Source: Nymphaea colorata (taxonomy: Eukaryota; Streptophyta; Magnoliopsida; Nymphaeales; Nymphaeaceae). From it: DNA of 64,000 bases. Of the stretch, positions 18,360 through 31,000 are shown piece by piece. A program made the position numbers and the translations under genes. The DNA lies in assembly GCF_008831285.2 (NCBI RefSeq), contig NC_045143.1, forward strand, positions 372,001 to 436,000. Reading direction: 5' to 3'. The notes beneath the pieces were generated by a model. The model did no database searches. It worked only from the letters and a program-made list of their open reading frames with translations, and had not been told where the DNA came from. Each line of letters starts with the position of its first letter. Positions within the stretch are counted from its first letter, which is position 1.

Positions 18360-19000
18360 ATGGGCAAAAAAAACAAAGGGAAAAGCAAAGCTGAAGAAGT
18401 ACGTCCATTCTACTCTACTGGTTTTGTTCTTAGTAATGATGCTTTCATTTGCAGAGTATCATCTCATTAATTTTGCAGTATTATGTTGTATAGTTGAGCA
18501 AGATTATCTAAAATGAACTTCCGTTGCATTTGCATAGATAGGCTGACACGTCCAGAAGTGGTAATGAAGAGAAGCAACCTGATGGTGATGACCCCTATAT
18601 TATGCTCTAGCAATGGAGCATGTGCAGTGATGTATTGCAGACACTAAATGGAGGAGCAAAATTTACGAAGTAGCAGCAGAAAACACTCATCAACACCCCG
18701 ATGTGATCAAATACTGCCATCGACTTGGTAAAAGTCATCTGGTAAGAATTTCATATCTCTTTCATATATATATATATATGTTTTTGGTAGGTTAAAAATA
18801 AGATCGATTCGCGTGAGCCGAATGCATGGATGGTGCAACCAACGATTGCACCCTGTGGCCATGTCGCCTGACCGCTGCATTTCCTGTGAGATGTTTGCTG
18901 AGTTATATGCAGCAGAGGAAGGGAAAGACGAGCCTCCTCAGCAGTAGATTGATCCGATGCTTTGTCATCTCATGCTGAAGAGTTTCTCAATGACGATAGA
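18360..19000 (+). pseudogene. Small-gene copy A, disrupted
   Basis: Aligned to copies B-D, its exons would be 18360-18398, 18542-18741 and about 18795-18947. Exon 1 (MGKKNKGKSKAEE) is identical to B and C. Exon 2 is 200 nt against 198 nt in copy D. The 2-nt excess, just after GACCCCTAT near 18597, shifts the frame and gives a TAG at 18608-18610. Exon 3 lacks 8 nt inside the conserved motif: after TGTGGCCATGTC, eight bases present in B and C are missing before GCCTGACC. This separates the C-x-H half of the motif from the C-x2-C half by a frameshift. The intron before exon 3 is only about 50 bp, whereas B and C have about 0.9-1 kb there. The copy is therefore almost certainly not translated into a family protein. 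Confidence 0.75.
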
Positions 19001-20381
19001 TTTGCACCGCATTTAATACGTTCCTAGTCATTTGCTTTGCTGGTTTCAGTCAAAAACCGAGAAACAGGAGTATTTCCATGAGGAAATGAACTTTGATGTG
19101 TACTGGATGTGTTTTTATTATCTTGCTCATTGACAGCGTTGCTATCAAAATTGGTTTTTCAATCGAACACGGGAAAGCCAAATGATTCAGCGAACTGGAG
19201 ATCAATCGAATAGTAATTTGTGAGTCCGATTGATTGAAAGAATGTGTTATTAATTTCAAAAAGTCAAATAAATATCAGCAAAATTAGAAAGAAAAGTGCA
19301 AAAACAATGTAAAGGTTGGAACGCTTTAAAAGAGAAGAAAATACGATCAAAATAAGGTAAATTTACGCCGCTGAAAAATAATAGCTTATATTTGTGACGA
19401 AATATGGTGAGAATAATGCGATACGTACAAAAATAATGCGATGACATACGATATGGTAGACAATTGCGATAATGGCGTGCTTTTTAGAAGACGTATATGT
19501 ACAAAAAATAATGCGATGATCATATACGATACGATTGATAAATTGCAATTTCCGCCGAATCATTATCTTTTATTATTTAACATATTTGGCTTCTTCTCGT
19601 TAACTTCAAATTTTGAACTTTCCATGTAAACATGTAATGGCTACACTTGGTTCGACAAAGAGAAATCAATTACTTTTTCTTCATATATATGTCACGGCTC
19701 TCCATATCAACTCAGCATGAACGTTCTTGGGTATTTTATAAATCTGCCTCAATTTATGAAATATTCAATTAACAAAAGTATCAAATTGTTATTGTTTCTA
19801 ATAAATCTTCCCTGTTAAAATAGAAGCAATTTCTTAGTGTAGGCAAAATGCCCCAAAATGGATCTCTTCTATCCCCTTATTAAGTTATACAAATTAGAAA
19901 CTTGTTGTTAACTTTGCAAGTACAATATTTCAAAAAGTCGGTTCATTTTTCAAATCATCTATAAAACAATTCAGCTCATTCGATCGTGAATCGGCCAAAA
20001 AGTATCTAAAACATTATTTTCCGAAAAACAAAAATATTAATAAGTTAGGAAAAACCTTAATACATTTTTTTTTTAAGAAAAGATAAAATATCACATGCAG
20101 AACCCTTGATAAGGCCGAAAACTAAGAGCCCAAATCAACCTGATTATGACGAAATCATTCAAGCTTGTCACACTGAGAGCTCAAGCCCTGAAAAAGCCCC
20201 ACTAACATATTAGAGCAGTGGTAGAGATAGAAATTTATAAATTGAAGCGAGAAAAACACATATATGTAGCATATATTTAATTTATGCATAAAAAAAAAAA
20301 ACAAAATAGGATGAAGGGCAAGAAAAAAGTCATTTTCATGTAAGAATTTTATCGGATCATTTTAGGCACGATTCTCTAAGC

Positions 20382-22650
20382 AATTTTCGTGTTGAGCTCG
20401 AGGTCGACTTGATTAAGGCTCGACAAACTTGTTTGAATAGAATTGATGTTCATCTTTACGTGTTAGGCACGAGTCTAACATGATATTGGCTCGACAAACT
20501 CGTTTGTATAGAAATAACATTCATTGTTTCGTGTTGATCTCAAGCTCGACTCGATTAAGGCTCTACAAACCCGTCTGAATATAATCGATATTCATTGTTT
20601 CTGTTGAGCTCAAGCTCAACTCAATTAAGGCTCGACAAACTCATTTGAAAAGAATTGATAAACGGGTTTCGTGTTGAGCTTGAGCTTGACTCGATTAAGG
20701 CTCGACAAACTCGTTTGAATAGAATTGAGTTTCATTGTTATGTGTTGAGCTCGAGTCTAACTCGATTAAGGCTCAACAAACTCGTTTGTATAGAAATAAT
20801 ATTCATTGTTTCGTATTGAGCTCGAGCTCAACTCGATTAAGGCTTGAGAAACTTGTTTGAATAGAATTGATATTCATTGTTTCTTGTTGAGATCATGCTC
20901 AACTCGATTAAGGCTCGACAAACCCATTTGAATAGAAATGATATTCATTGTTTCTTGTTGAGCTCAAACTTGACTCGATTAAGGCTCGACAAACTCGTTT
21001 GAATAGAATTGATATTCATTGTTTCTTGTTGAGTTTGAGGTCGACTCGATTAAGGCTATACAAACTCGTTTGTATAGAAATAATATTCACTGTTTCGTGT
21101 TAAACTCGAGATCGACTTGATTATGGCTCGACAAACTTTTTTGAATAGAATTGATGTTCATCATTACGTGTTGAGCTCGAGTCTAACATGATTAAGGCTC
21201 GGCAAACTCGTTTGTATAGAAATAAAATTCATTGTTTCGTGTTGAGCTCGAGCTCGACTCGATTAAGGCTCGACAAACTCGTTTGAATAGAATTGATATT
21301 CATTGTTTCTTATTGATCTCGAGCTTGACTCGATTAAGGTTCGACAAACCCGTTTGAATAGAATCGATATTCATTGTATCTTGTTAAGCTCGACTCTATT
21401 AAGGCTCGACAAACTCGTTTGAATAGAATTGATATTCATGTTTCTTGTTGAGCTTGAGCTCGACTCGATTAAGGCCCGACAAACTCTTTTGTATAAAAAT
21501 AGTATTCATCGTTTCGTGTTGAGCTCGAGTTCGACTCGATTAAGGCTCGACAAACTCGTTTGAATAAAATTGATGTTCATTGTTACGTGTTGAGATTGAG
21601 TCTAACTCGATTAAGGCTCGACAAACTCGTTTGTATGGAAATAATATTCATAGTTTCGTGTTGAGCTCGAGCACAACTCGATTAAGGCTCGACAAACTCG
21701 TTTGAATAGAATTGATATTCATTGTTTCTTGTTGAGATCATACTCAACTCGATTAAGGCTCGACAAACCCGTTTGAATAGAAATGATATTCATTGTTTCT
21801 TGTTGAGCTCAAGCTTGACTCGATTAAGGCTCGACAAATTCGTTTGAATAGAATTGATATTCATTGTTTCTTGTTGAGTTTGAGGTCGACTCGATTAAGG
21901 CTCGACAAACTCATTTGTACAGAAATAATATTCACTGTTTCGTGTTGAGCTCTAGATCGACTTGATTATGGCTCGAGAAACTTTTTTGAATAGAATTGAT
22001 GTTCATCATTACTTGTTGAGCTCGAGCCTAACATGATTAAGGATCGACAAACTCGTTTGCATAGAAATAAAATTCATTGTTTCTTGTTGAGCTCGAGCTC
22101 GACTCGATTAAGGCTCGACAAACTCGTTTGAATAGAATTGATATTCATTGTTTCTTGTTTAGCTGAAGCTCGACTCGATTAAGGCTTGACAAACTCGTTT
22201 GAATAGAATTGATATTCATTGTTTCTTGTTGAGCTTGAGCTTGACTCGATTAAGGCTGGACAAACTCGTTTGTATAAAAATAATATTCATTGTGTTGTGT
22301 TGAGCTCGACTCAATTAAGGGTCGACAAACTCGATTGAATAGAATTGATGTTTATCGGTACGTGTTGACCTCGAGTCTAACTCGATTAAGGCTCGACAAA
22401 CTTGTTTGTATAGAAATAATATTCATTGTTTCGTTTTGAGCTCGAGCTCGACTCGATTAAGGCTCGACAAACTCGTTTGAATAGAATTGATATTCATTGT
22501 TTCTTGTTGAGCTCAAGCTCGACTCGATTAAGGCTCGACAAACCCGTTTGAATAGAATTGATATTCGTTGTTTCTTGTTGATCTCAAGCTCGACTCGATT
22601 AAGGGTTGACAAACTCGTTTGAATATAATTGAGCTTGAGCTCGACGAACT
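20382..22650 (+). repeat. 71-bp tandem array in unit A (about 30 copies) with a higher-order period of 845 bp
   Basis: The monomer reads CTCGACTCGATTAAGGCTCG, ACAAACTCGTTTGAATAGAA, TTGATATTCATTGTTTCTTG, TTGAGCTCGAG. Variant monomers alternate (GTATAGAAATAATATTC and GAATAGAATTGATATTC types; ACGTGTTGAG and TTCTTGTTGAG types). Marker variants recur at a fixed offset. GAGATCAT-type monomers sit at 20889 and 21734, and GAGTTTGAGGTCGACTCG at 21031 and 21876. Both pairs are 845 bp apart, indicating a 12-monomer higher-order repeat. There is no coding potential. Confidence 0.85.
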
Positions 22651-24599
22651 AATAAACTCGTTTAAATATATCAACTCGATTAAGGACGGCTAACTCGATT
22701 AGGCCTCGAGCTTGAATCGGCGGTTACGTGTTTAGCTTGAACTCAACTCGATTATTTGAACGAGTTGACTCGTGAACTCGAGCTCGACTCGTTAAGAAAA
22801 TAATTTGGCTGGAACTTGTTCACGAGCCGAGCTTTAACGAGTCGAGCTTAAGTAGATCGACTCATTGTCCACCCCTAATTTCAGGTAACCTAGTTTTAGT
22901 GTGCATGAATTGAAGCATTTTCAATGGTTAACGCTGTTAATTATTCCTTCTTAGAGCCGTATATGTTATACCCAGTCCAGGAGCAATTGTTGAGTGTACA
23001 TAACATTTAATAATCTTACTAAGAAACTTATGGTGTTGCTAGGACCACGATATCTCACTCTTGTGGGAAGTACTCGAATGTTATTTCTATATATGGGTGC
23101 TTATTTTTACAGGCTTAACACACTCTACAAGCGTAACACTAAGACTTTGAGATTTTTTAGGTATAGAAATATCAGAGATAGCATAGGCACACGAATCAAG
23201 CAATGCAATTCACATGCAAGAAGTGTAATGCCATAAATGTCATCCAATTTCACATCTTTAGCAAATGATTGTAATTTTATAAGTCGTTTAGTAGCAGAGA
23301 TACTGAGTAAGTGTTTCATAAATCTGTCTTAAAAGATCAGTATGTTCATCTGACACAAGAATTATTATTTCATGAACCTATTCCAATGTTTTGGGCAGAT
23401 TCATGAGATACTCGTAATGCATCCCTACCACCAGACAACCGTTTAATGTACATATAATGATATTTGAAAAGTAATTAGGGATGCCCACTTGAAAGACAAT
23501 TGACATAAAACTAATCGGCGAAAATATAACCAAGAAATCAAAATTAAGATTGTTAGAGCCTATACATACCACAGGCTACTACTGCGTGCGTACTTTGGCT
23601 AATTAATTCACCATTTCCTGAACGTATATGGCGTTTCTGATTGTGGCTGGTGTTTAAAGGCTTCAAAAATGGATGTCCTTGAGATAGCTTCACCGAATTG
23701 GCAATTTACGATCAAACCATGATTGTGATCGTCCACTAACAGTCCCTGGTCCAAGCAGAGCGGAACAGTTCAAAATATTAACTTATAATATGTGATTAAT
23801 TTATATGCTAAATGATCATAAATACCGTCATTGAATAGATTACATTAGTCATTGTTTTGAGACATGCGCATGGCTTCGAGAGTTTGGATTTTCTCTTGTT
23901 TCTTGTGTGCCTATGCTGCCCTCTCAATGGAATAAAACAACTTCCTCCCAAAAGTCCTCAACAGTATCCAAATTGCACTATCTTTTATAGAATGATCATC
24001 AGTAGTAATAAAAAACAATCTTGACCGACATATATGATACATACCCTAAAAGAATGTGACATACATGATACTCTTACCACAATTTTTTGCCAAATTGTTT
24101 TATTTTATGATGTGCTTGAAGTATTTAGCTTCTTGTCATTTAATTTCAAATTTCAAACTTCCCTTGTCGGCATGTAAAATGGGTATAGTGGCTTCATTTG
24201 GGTGAATACGAACACGACGCGAAGGAGTCCTCTTGGTTGTAGTTTTAATAACTTGAGGTGTTGGATTGGTGCGTAGAAAGATGTCGGCCATGACAGTATA
24301 GAAAAAGAGGGTTCCCCTTGATTTGTTTTTGTTTTTGCTTTCTTTACAAGTGGAGAAGATGGGAGGAATCATGAGTTTCCATTTGCTACCTATTCTTTAT
24401 TAGGAAAAAGAAAAAAAAATACCACAATTTTCACATAATGAATGAATATATATACGTTCATTTTGTTGCATTGTATTTAAGTCTCATGCTTGAATTTTAA
24501 CCTTCTTGAAGGACATAATCGAAGGTCTAAGTTCTCAAGACATATTGCCGGGAACTCGTAAGAGGGCTTTGCTCGTGACGTGACCTACCGGTGAAGCAG

Positions 24600-26048
24600 A
24601 TGGGCAAAAAAAACAAAGGGAAAAGCAAAGCTGAAGAAGTACGTCCATTCTACTCTACTGGTTTTGTTCTTAGTAATGATGCTTTCATTTGCAGAGTATC
24701 ATCTCATTAATTTTGCAGTATTATGTTGTATAGTTGAGCAAGATTATCTAAAATGAACTTCCGTTGCATTTGCATATATAGGCTGACACATCCAGAAGTG
24801 CAAACGAAGCAGCAGAACAAACCGATGAACCGCACCCCGATTTGGTCAAATACTGCCAACGACTTGCTAAAAGTCATCGGGTAAGAATTTCATATCTCTT
24901 TTATATATATATATATATGCATCATAGTTTCAAACAACGCATTTTTTTAGAAAAAAAGATCTAAAAAAGTGATAAATTAAATTGCTGTTAAAACTTCAAA
25001 AAAGAACATGTTTGTTTGAAAAAAAATTAAGAATGAAAAAAACTGTTTTTAACCCCTTTTAAACGTTTTTTTAATTTTTTTTCTTTTTTTCATTTTTTAA
25101 TGTCAAACAGTTATTTTTATTTTTGATTTTTTTCATTGTTGCAAATCTATTTATTTTTTTATGTTTGTGTTATTAGTTTCTCATTTATTTTATTTTTCTT
25201 TATTTTTAGTTTTTCTTAATTACTGTATTTTTCATATTTTTCAAGTGCCGTGTTGCACCCGAAAAAAAAAACCTTCTCATTCAAAATTTTGAAATGTTAT
25301 TTGTTACTATGATATATACACACCAAAGGTTGGTGCTTAGGCTTGTGACTTGAGGAACAATGTAGGAAACATTTACAAGGTTCAATCGCCAATTTTAGGG
25401 TTTTTTTTTTCATTAGTTGTGGATGGTAAGTAAAGCTGAAATGCAGCTTTAGTTTAGTTCAGGGTGGAGTTGCTACTTTTTTTTTTGTCGGGTTCTAATT
25501 ATAGTTTCAAAACTTTAACATGAACTAAAATAGTCATTTTTCAAATTTATTGTATATGTTGATCCCAAAATTTTAAAATTTACATGTAAAATTTTTATTT
25601 TTTAACGCGGCCATGGCCTTTGCATATAATTTTTAAAAAATCATTTAATCTGTAAAAGAGTTTTGAAAAGTTATATGTTGATTCATGTTGAAATTTTGAA
25701 ATTGCAGCTCCACTCTCCTAATAAAAAAGATTATATCTCCACCCCCTAGGTTAGATCACCATGGTTGCACTTGAGCTCGGGATCCCAGCTCAAGCATAAT
25801 TAAATTTTCTTCTTAAACCTGTCTTCAAGTTATACTTTTAGCTCTTGTTCATATTATATATATATACATTTTTTTTTTGGTAGGTTAAAGATGAGATCGA
25901 ATCGCGTGAGCCGAATGATTGGACGGTGCGCCCTCATATTGCACCCTGTGGTCATGTCTCCATGGCGCCTGACCACTGCGTTTCCTGTGAGATGTTTGAT
26001 GAGTTATCTGTAGCAGAGGAATGGAAAAATGATTCTTCCAAGCAGTAG
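24600..26048 (+). CDS. Small-gene copy B: 100-aa protein with a C-terminal C-x-H-x7-C-x2-C motif (3 exons)
   Basis: Exons 24600-24638, 24782-24880 and 25884-26048 join in phase 0 to 100 codons plus TAG. Donors are GTACGT and GTAAGA, acceptors TATAG-like and GTAG. No family is recognised. Visible layout: a lysine-rich start (MGKKNKGKSKAEE), an acidic/polar stretch, a basic segment ending CQRLAKSHR, then a conserved core SREPNDWTV. This is followed by APCGH, five residues, and PDHCVSCEM, and an acidic tail WKNDSSKQ. The spaced Cys/His residues resemble the second half of a RING or a zinc knuckle, but no first half exists in 100 aa. No signal peptide or membrane segment is seen. Copy C differs at eight coding bases (three silent). 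Expression is unknown. The intact frame across three exons in both copies is the main support. Confidence 0.6.
24900..25870. other. Large AT-rich intron 2 of copy B
   Basis: About 1 kb of very T- and A-rich sequence lies between exons 2 and 3 and is shared with copy C (35945-36800). It is absent from pseudocopy A, whose intron is about 50 bp. Long poly-T and poly-A runs (25000-25270) are the main content. No open frame or terminal repeats are visible, so insertion in the B/C ancestor and deletion in A are equally possible. Confidence 0.55.
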
Positions 26049-26685
26049 ATTGATCCGATGCTTCTCTTCCGTTGTCATCTCATGCTGAAGACTGAAGACT
26101 TTCTCAAATTTGGTTTCTTTGCACCGCATTTAATAGATTCCTACCGAGAAACAAGTGTTTCTTTCATCATGAGGAAATAAACTTTTGGTTGTTTGCACCG
26201 CAATTAATTCATGAGCTGACTTCTGCTATATGTTGGAAATGTTTTTTTATGCTTCTTCGTCTTCCCCATTGACTGCGTTGTTGCTCTTTCAATCGAATGG
26301 GAAATCCAGACGATTCGGCGAATTGGTGATCAATCGAATCGGAATTTAAATATGTTTTTCAGTAATAGCTTATATTTGTGACGAAATATGGTGAGAATAA
26401 TGCGATACCTACAAAAATAATGCGATGACATACGATATGGTAGACAATCGCGATAATGGCGTGCTTTTTAGAAGACGTATATGTACAAAAAATAATGCGA
26501 CGATCATATACGATACGATTGATAAATTGCAATTTCCGCCGAATCATTTTCTTTTATTATTTAACATATTTGGCTTCTTCTCGTTAACTTCAAATTTTGA
26601 ACTTTCCATGTGAACATGTAATGGCTAAACTTGGTTCGACAAAGAGAAGATACCAAGCAATTCTCCTTAATGTGGTTTTAAGTAG

Positions 26686-26842
26686 ACAGGTGCGATGGTT
26701 GTATAAAAAATGGCATCCACCAGAGATATCTTTCGATTGAAGCAAACTTGGTTCGACAAAGAGAAGATACCAAGGAATTCTCCTTAATGTGTTTCTGTTT
26801 TTTCCTTTTATTACAAAGTAAGAAGATGGGAGGTATATAGAT

Positions 26843-26878
<36 letters not shown>

Positions 26879-27190
26879 TTTCATTTTCTTTATATATATG
26901 CTACCAATGAAGCGTGGTTTGCAAAGCCATGAAACATATAGAAGCATGATAAAGTTGGCATATGGCAATGTTTTTTTGCCTAATGGAACATATATAAAAA
27001 GAAAATGAAAGCATATCCATATTAATACCTCCCATCTTCTTACTTTGTAATAAAAGGAAAAAAAAAATAGAAACAAATCAAGGGGAACAGATTTTGCTTC
27101 AATCGAAAGATGTCTCTCGTGGATGCCATTTTTTCTTTCCACAGTTACAAAAATAACCAATATACAACCTTGGCACCTATCTGTACGCAA
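26686..27190. repeat. Foldback module: inverted repeat flanking a (TA)n tract
   Basis: The left arm (about 26686-26900, CAGGTGCGATGGTTGTATA onward) is matched by the reverse complement of the right arm (about 26990-27185, ending in ATACAACCTTGGCACC). Both contain TACAAAGTAAGAAGATGGGA or its complement and TCTTTCGATTGAAGC or its complement. A (TA)n tract near 26842-26876 lies between the arms. The left arm is interrupted by a copy of the local sequence ACTTGGTTCGACAAAGAGAAG. Unit C has only the right-arm orientation (about 37695-37910) and unit D only the opposite one (about 39712-39905). Confidence 0.7.
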
Positions 27191-27430
27191 TCAATGCGCA
27201 TCGGCCTATATTTTCTGATTTTAAAGTTGTCTTTAAACTAAAAAATCAATTACTTTTTGTTCATATATATGTCACAGCTCTCCGTATCAACTCAGCGTGA
27301 AGGTTCTTGAGTATTTTATAAATCTGCCTCAATTTATGAAATATTCAATTAACAAAAGTATCAAATTGTTATTGTTTCTGATAAATCTACCCTGTTAAAA
27401 TAGAAGCAATTTGTTAGTGTAGGCAAAATG

Positions 27431-27897
27431 TGAAAGAAAAGATGCAAGACTAAGATTTTTTAAGTGGTTCGGAGTAAAATCCTAAGTCCACTGTCTCTCA
27501 CACCTATTATAGGCGATAGATGTGAGGTTCCCTTAATGTGAGAATTTATACGTGATTTGTTGAAGAGATTGTTAAACAATCCTTCCTTGATTTTTTTGTT
27601 TCTATAATCCTTTCTTTCTCTTTTGATAAAGGGACGTTGCCACTTTTCTTGCCTTTGTGATCTTGATTGATTTCTCCAGATTTAACAAGTATAGTTGCCT
27701 TTTTGCTGGATTTGTCACGATCTTCATGATTTTCTTCAATCGCCTTGTGATCTTGATTGATTTCTTCCAATCTAGCGAGTACAGTTGCCTTGTTGCTGGA
27801 TTTGTCATGATTTTCTTCATTTGTTGAACTGGCATGATCTCCACAATTTCCTTCATCCGGTGGACAGCTGTAACTATCAGCAGTTTGTGCGTTAACA
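27431..27897 (-). repeat. 3' LTR of the copia element (467 bp)
   Basis: Bounded by TG and CA. The outer side joins host sequence GTGTAGGCAAAATG, which continues uninterrupted as CCCCAAAATGGATC in units A (about 19850) and C (about 38157). The left junction is therefore exact. Confidence 0.85.
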
Positions 27898-28045
27898 TCC
27901 CCCTTCAATCTCGAGCGTAGGTTGTAGCGAAGACCGAGATTGTGGCCTAGAGCTGTCAACCGATGATGGGGAAGAGGCTTTGTAAACATGTCAGCTAGCT
28001 TATGAGTGGTCGAAATATATTGAGTAACTAATGATCCAAGAGCCA

Positions 28046-31000
28046 CCTTTTCTCTTACGAAATGAAAATCAAGCTCAATATGCTTCATCCGAGAGTGATG
28101 TGCCGTTTTGATGGTGGATTGCAGGGCAGACAGATTGTCACATAACAACAAGGGAGATTGAGAAAGAAACATTCCAAGATCTTGAAGAATAAATGTGATT
28201 CAAGTGAGCTCTGCTGTTGTCGTTGCAAGGGCATGGTATTCAGCTTCACAAGAAGATCTTGCAACACTTTGTTGTTTTTTGGATGCCCAAGAAATACAAT
28301 TGGGGCCTAGAAAAGTGCAGTAGCCAATGGTAGAACGACGAGTGGAGGGGCAGCCGGCCCAATCTGCATCAGAATAAGCTCGGATTGATAATTTTCTGGG
28401 CTTAAAGAATTGCATTCCAAGAGAGATAGTGCCCTGAATATAGCGAAGAATGCGTTTCAGTAGCTAAAAATGTCGCAGGGAAGGAACGTGCATAAATTGT
28501 GACACATAATTAACAGCATAAGTGATGTCTGGTCGAGTGAAAGTAAGATATTGCAGAGCTCCAACAAGACTGTGATACAACGTAGCATTGGGATATGCTT
28601 CTTCTTCTACAGTGTTGTTGTTATAGACATTAGTAACTATTGGTGTAACAGTTGATCGGCATGATTGCATCTGAGCACGTTCTAGGATGTCTATAGCATA
28701 GCATTGCTGATTGAGAAACAGGCCGAAAGCAGTGCGTTGGACTTGAATGCCTAAGAAGTAATGTAAGTCCCCAAGATCTGTCATAGCAAAAGTACGAGAT
28801 ACTTCATTCTGAAAGGATGCAAGAAAAGTTGGACTGTTGCCGGTGAGAATGATATCATCCACATAAAAGAGAAGAATGGTTACAGTCGATTGTTGGAGTC
28901 TCACAAATAACGATGGATCTGAAGAGCTGGCTTGAAAATTGTGAGAGAATAAAAATTGAGCAAAGTGATCATACCAAGCTCGCGGGGCCTGTTTGAGACC
29001 GTATAGAGCACGATTTAATTTGCAAACATGGTGAAGAAACCGAGCATCTTGGAAACCTGGAGGCTGCTCAATAAAAACAGTTTCAGTCAAATATCCATTC
29101 AGAAATGCATTTTTGACATCAAGTTGTTTAAGAGGCCAGCTATTCATAAGAGCAACAGAAAGTATGATCCGAATAGTTGCTGGTTTAACAACTAGTGAGA
29201 AGGTTTCAAGAAAATCCATGCCTTCAATTTGAGTATAGCCCTGTGCCACCAGCCTGGCTTTAAGTCTGTCAATGTGTCCTTCACTATTCAATTTTGTTTT
29301 GTAAACCCATCGGCTGCCAATAATATGCATGGAGGGGTCAAGAGGTACAAAGGTCCAAGTATCATTTGCAATCAAAGCTGCCATTTCATCTTCCATAGCA
29401 CGCCTCCAGCCGGGATGTTTAAGGGCAATGGAGAAATGTTTAGGTTCAGCGGGAGCAAGGGTAGTTAATATGTATTTGGGATTGGGTTTGACAATACCAT
29501 GTTGAGAATGTGTGACCATAGGGTGAGACGGTCTGGTCATGGTATTAGGTAAGGCATTAGATGGGATAGGAGAAGGAGGACTAGGTGGCGATGGTGAAGG
29601 AGGAGGTGGCGAGCTAGGTGGTGATGGTGAAGGAAGAGGTGGCGAGCTAGGTAGCGATGGTGAAGGGAGAGGTGGCGAGCTAGGTGGTAATGGTGAAGAA
29701 GAACCGGCATCTCTGGTGATGGCAGAGGTAAGGGAGAAATGGCTGGTGGTGGTAGAGTAGAGGTAGAAAGGGAAGGTTCAGGTTCACTATTGTGAAGTCT
29801 GGCAACATCATGAGGGTTCACTTCAATGAGAGCAGGCTGATTAGATTGAATAGCGACCGGAGAGAAGGACACAAGATCATGAGCAAAATTGTATTTCAGT
29901 TGTGTGCTAGCCAAACCTTGATTGAAGGGAAAACATTGTTCATCAAACACTACGTGTCTGGAAATATAGACCCGATTTGTCAAGGGATAAGGGCAGCGAT
30001 AACCTTTGTGTTGGTCACTATATCCTATGAAGACACATGGTAAAGATTTGGGTTCAAATTTGTGTTTATTGTAGCTTTTGATGTAGGGAAAACATCTACA
30101 CCCAAAAGTCCTTAGGCAAGAATAGTCGGGAGGTTTATGAAATAAGCTTTCATATGGACTTAGCATTTGGAGCGTGGATGTCGGCAACCGATTTATGAGC
30201 CACACAGCAGTAGTGAAGGCTTCCACCCAATGTTTTGCTAGAACATTACTATGGAATAGTAGAGTTAATCCAAGTTCAGTAACTGACCTGTGTTTTCGTT
30301 CCACCAACCCATTCTATTCAGGTGTTTTTGGACAGGCCTTGAGATGTTTGATTCCACATTCTCTTAGATAAGAGAGAAAAGCATTGTTATTAAATTCACC
30401 ACCTTCATCACTTTGAAAAAATTTAACAGATCTTCCAAATTGTGTACTCACCATCTTATGAAACTCCATAAACTTGGCAAAAAAATCAGACTTAGATTTT
30501 AATGGGTAGATCCAAGAATAGCGAGAATGATGATCAACAAAGAGCGCATAATATCGAAACTTTTGACATGAATCAACCGGTGCTGGTCCCCAAAGATCAC
30601 AATGAATTTTTTCAAAGGATTCATAATATTCATCATCTAATGGAAAAAACGGCAAGCGTGTTGCTTTGCCCAATTGACAACTTTGACAAATGGAAAACAT
30701 AGACATTTTTGCTGCTAAATTTATTCTACCCTTGGATGACAAAAAATCAATGATCTTAGCTGATGGATGCCCGAGCCGACTGTGCCAAATCTCTGAAGTT
30801 GCTATCCTGAAACGATCAGAAAAAAATACTGCCTTTGGTCTGGTCTTGAGCACATACAAATCTCCCTTTCTAGCTCCCTTGGCAATCGTCTGATTGGTTT
30901 CCTTATCCTTAATCACAAAAGAATCAGATGTACACTCAAAGACATAGCGCATAGACGGGGTAAGCTGACTCACGGAAATAAGATTTTTCTTTATAGCAGG

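Larger units (their letters stand above)
17240..22882 (+). repeat. Segmental duplication unit A
   Basis: Begins with TTTGCTAGGACCACCATACC (B: 23035; C: 34880) and ends at the array flank CACCCCTAATTTCAGG. Order: non-coding leader, small-gene pseudocopy, 3' flank with the block at 19380-19660, the block shared with unit 0, then the longest 71-bp array. Relative to C it lacks about 400 bp around 19662 (the module containing CTGTACGCAATC) and the large second intron. A more distant similarity links its leader (CAACATTCCTTGCG near 16452) to the start of unit D (CAACATTCCGCCCC near 39038), so the true unit may start near 16.4 kb. Confidence 0.7.

Noticed and set aside
20382..22650. Regularly spaced repeats considered as a CRISPR-like array
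   Set aside because: The 71-bp monomers are contiguous with no unique spacers, and the genome is eukaryotic.
26678..27190. 170-codon minus-strand frame
   Set aside because: It spans the foldback module and the (TA)n tract. The peptide is repetitive and not conserved in unit C.
29539..29760. 73-codon Gly-rich plus-strand frame
   Set aside because: It is antisense to the Pro-rich linker of the copia pol frame.
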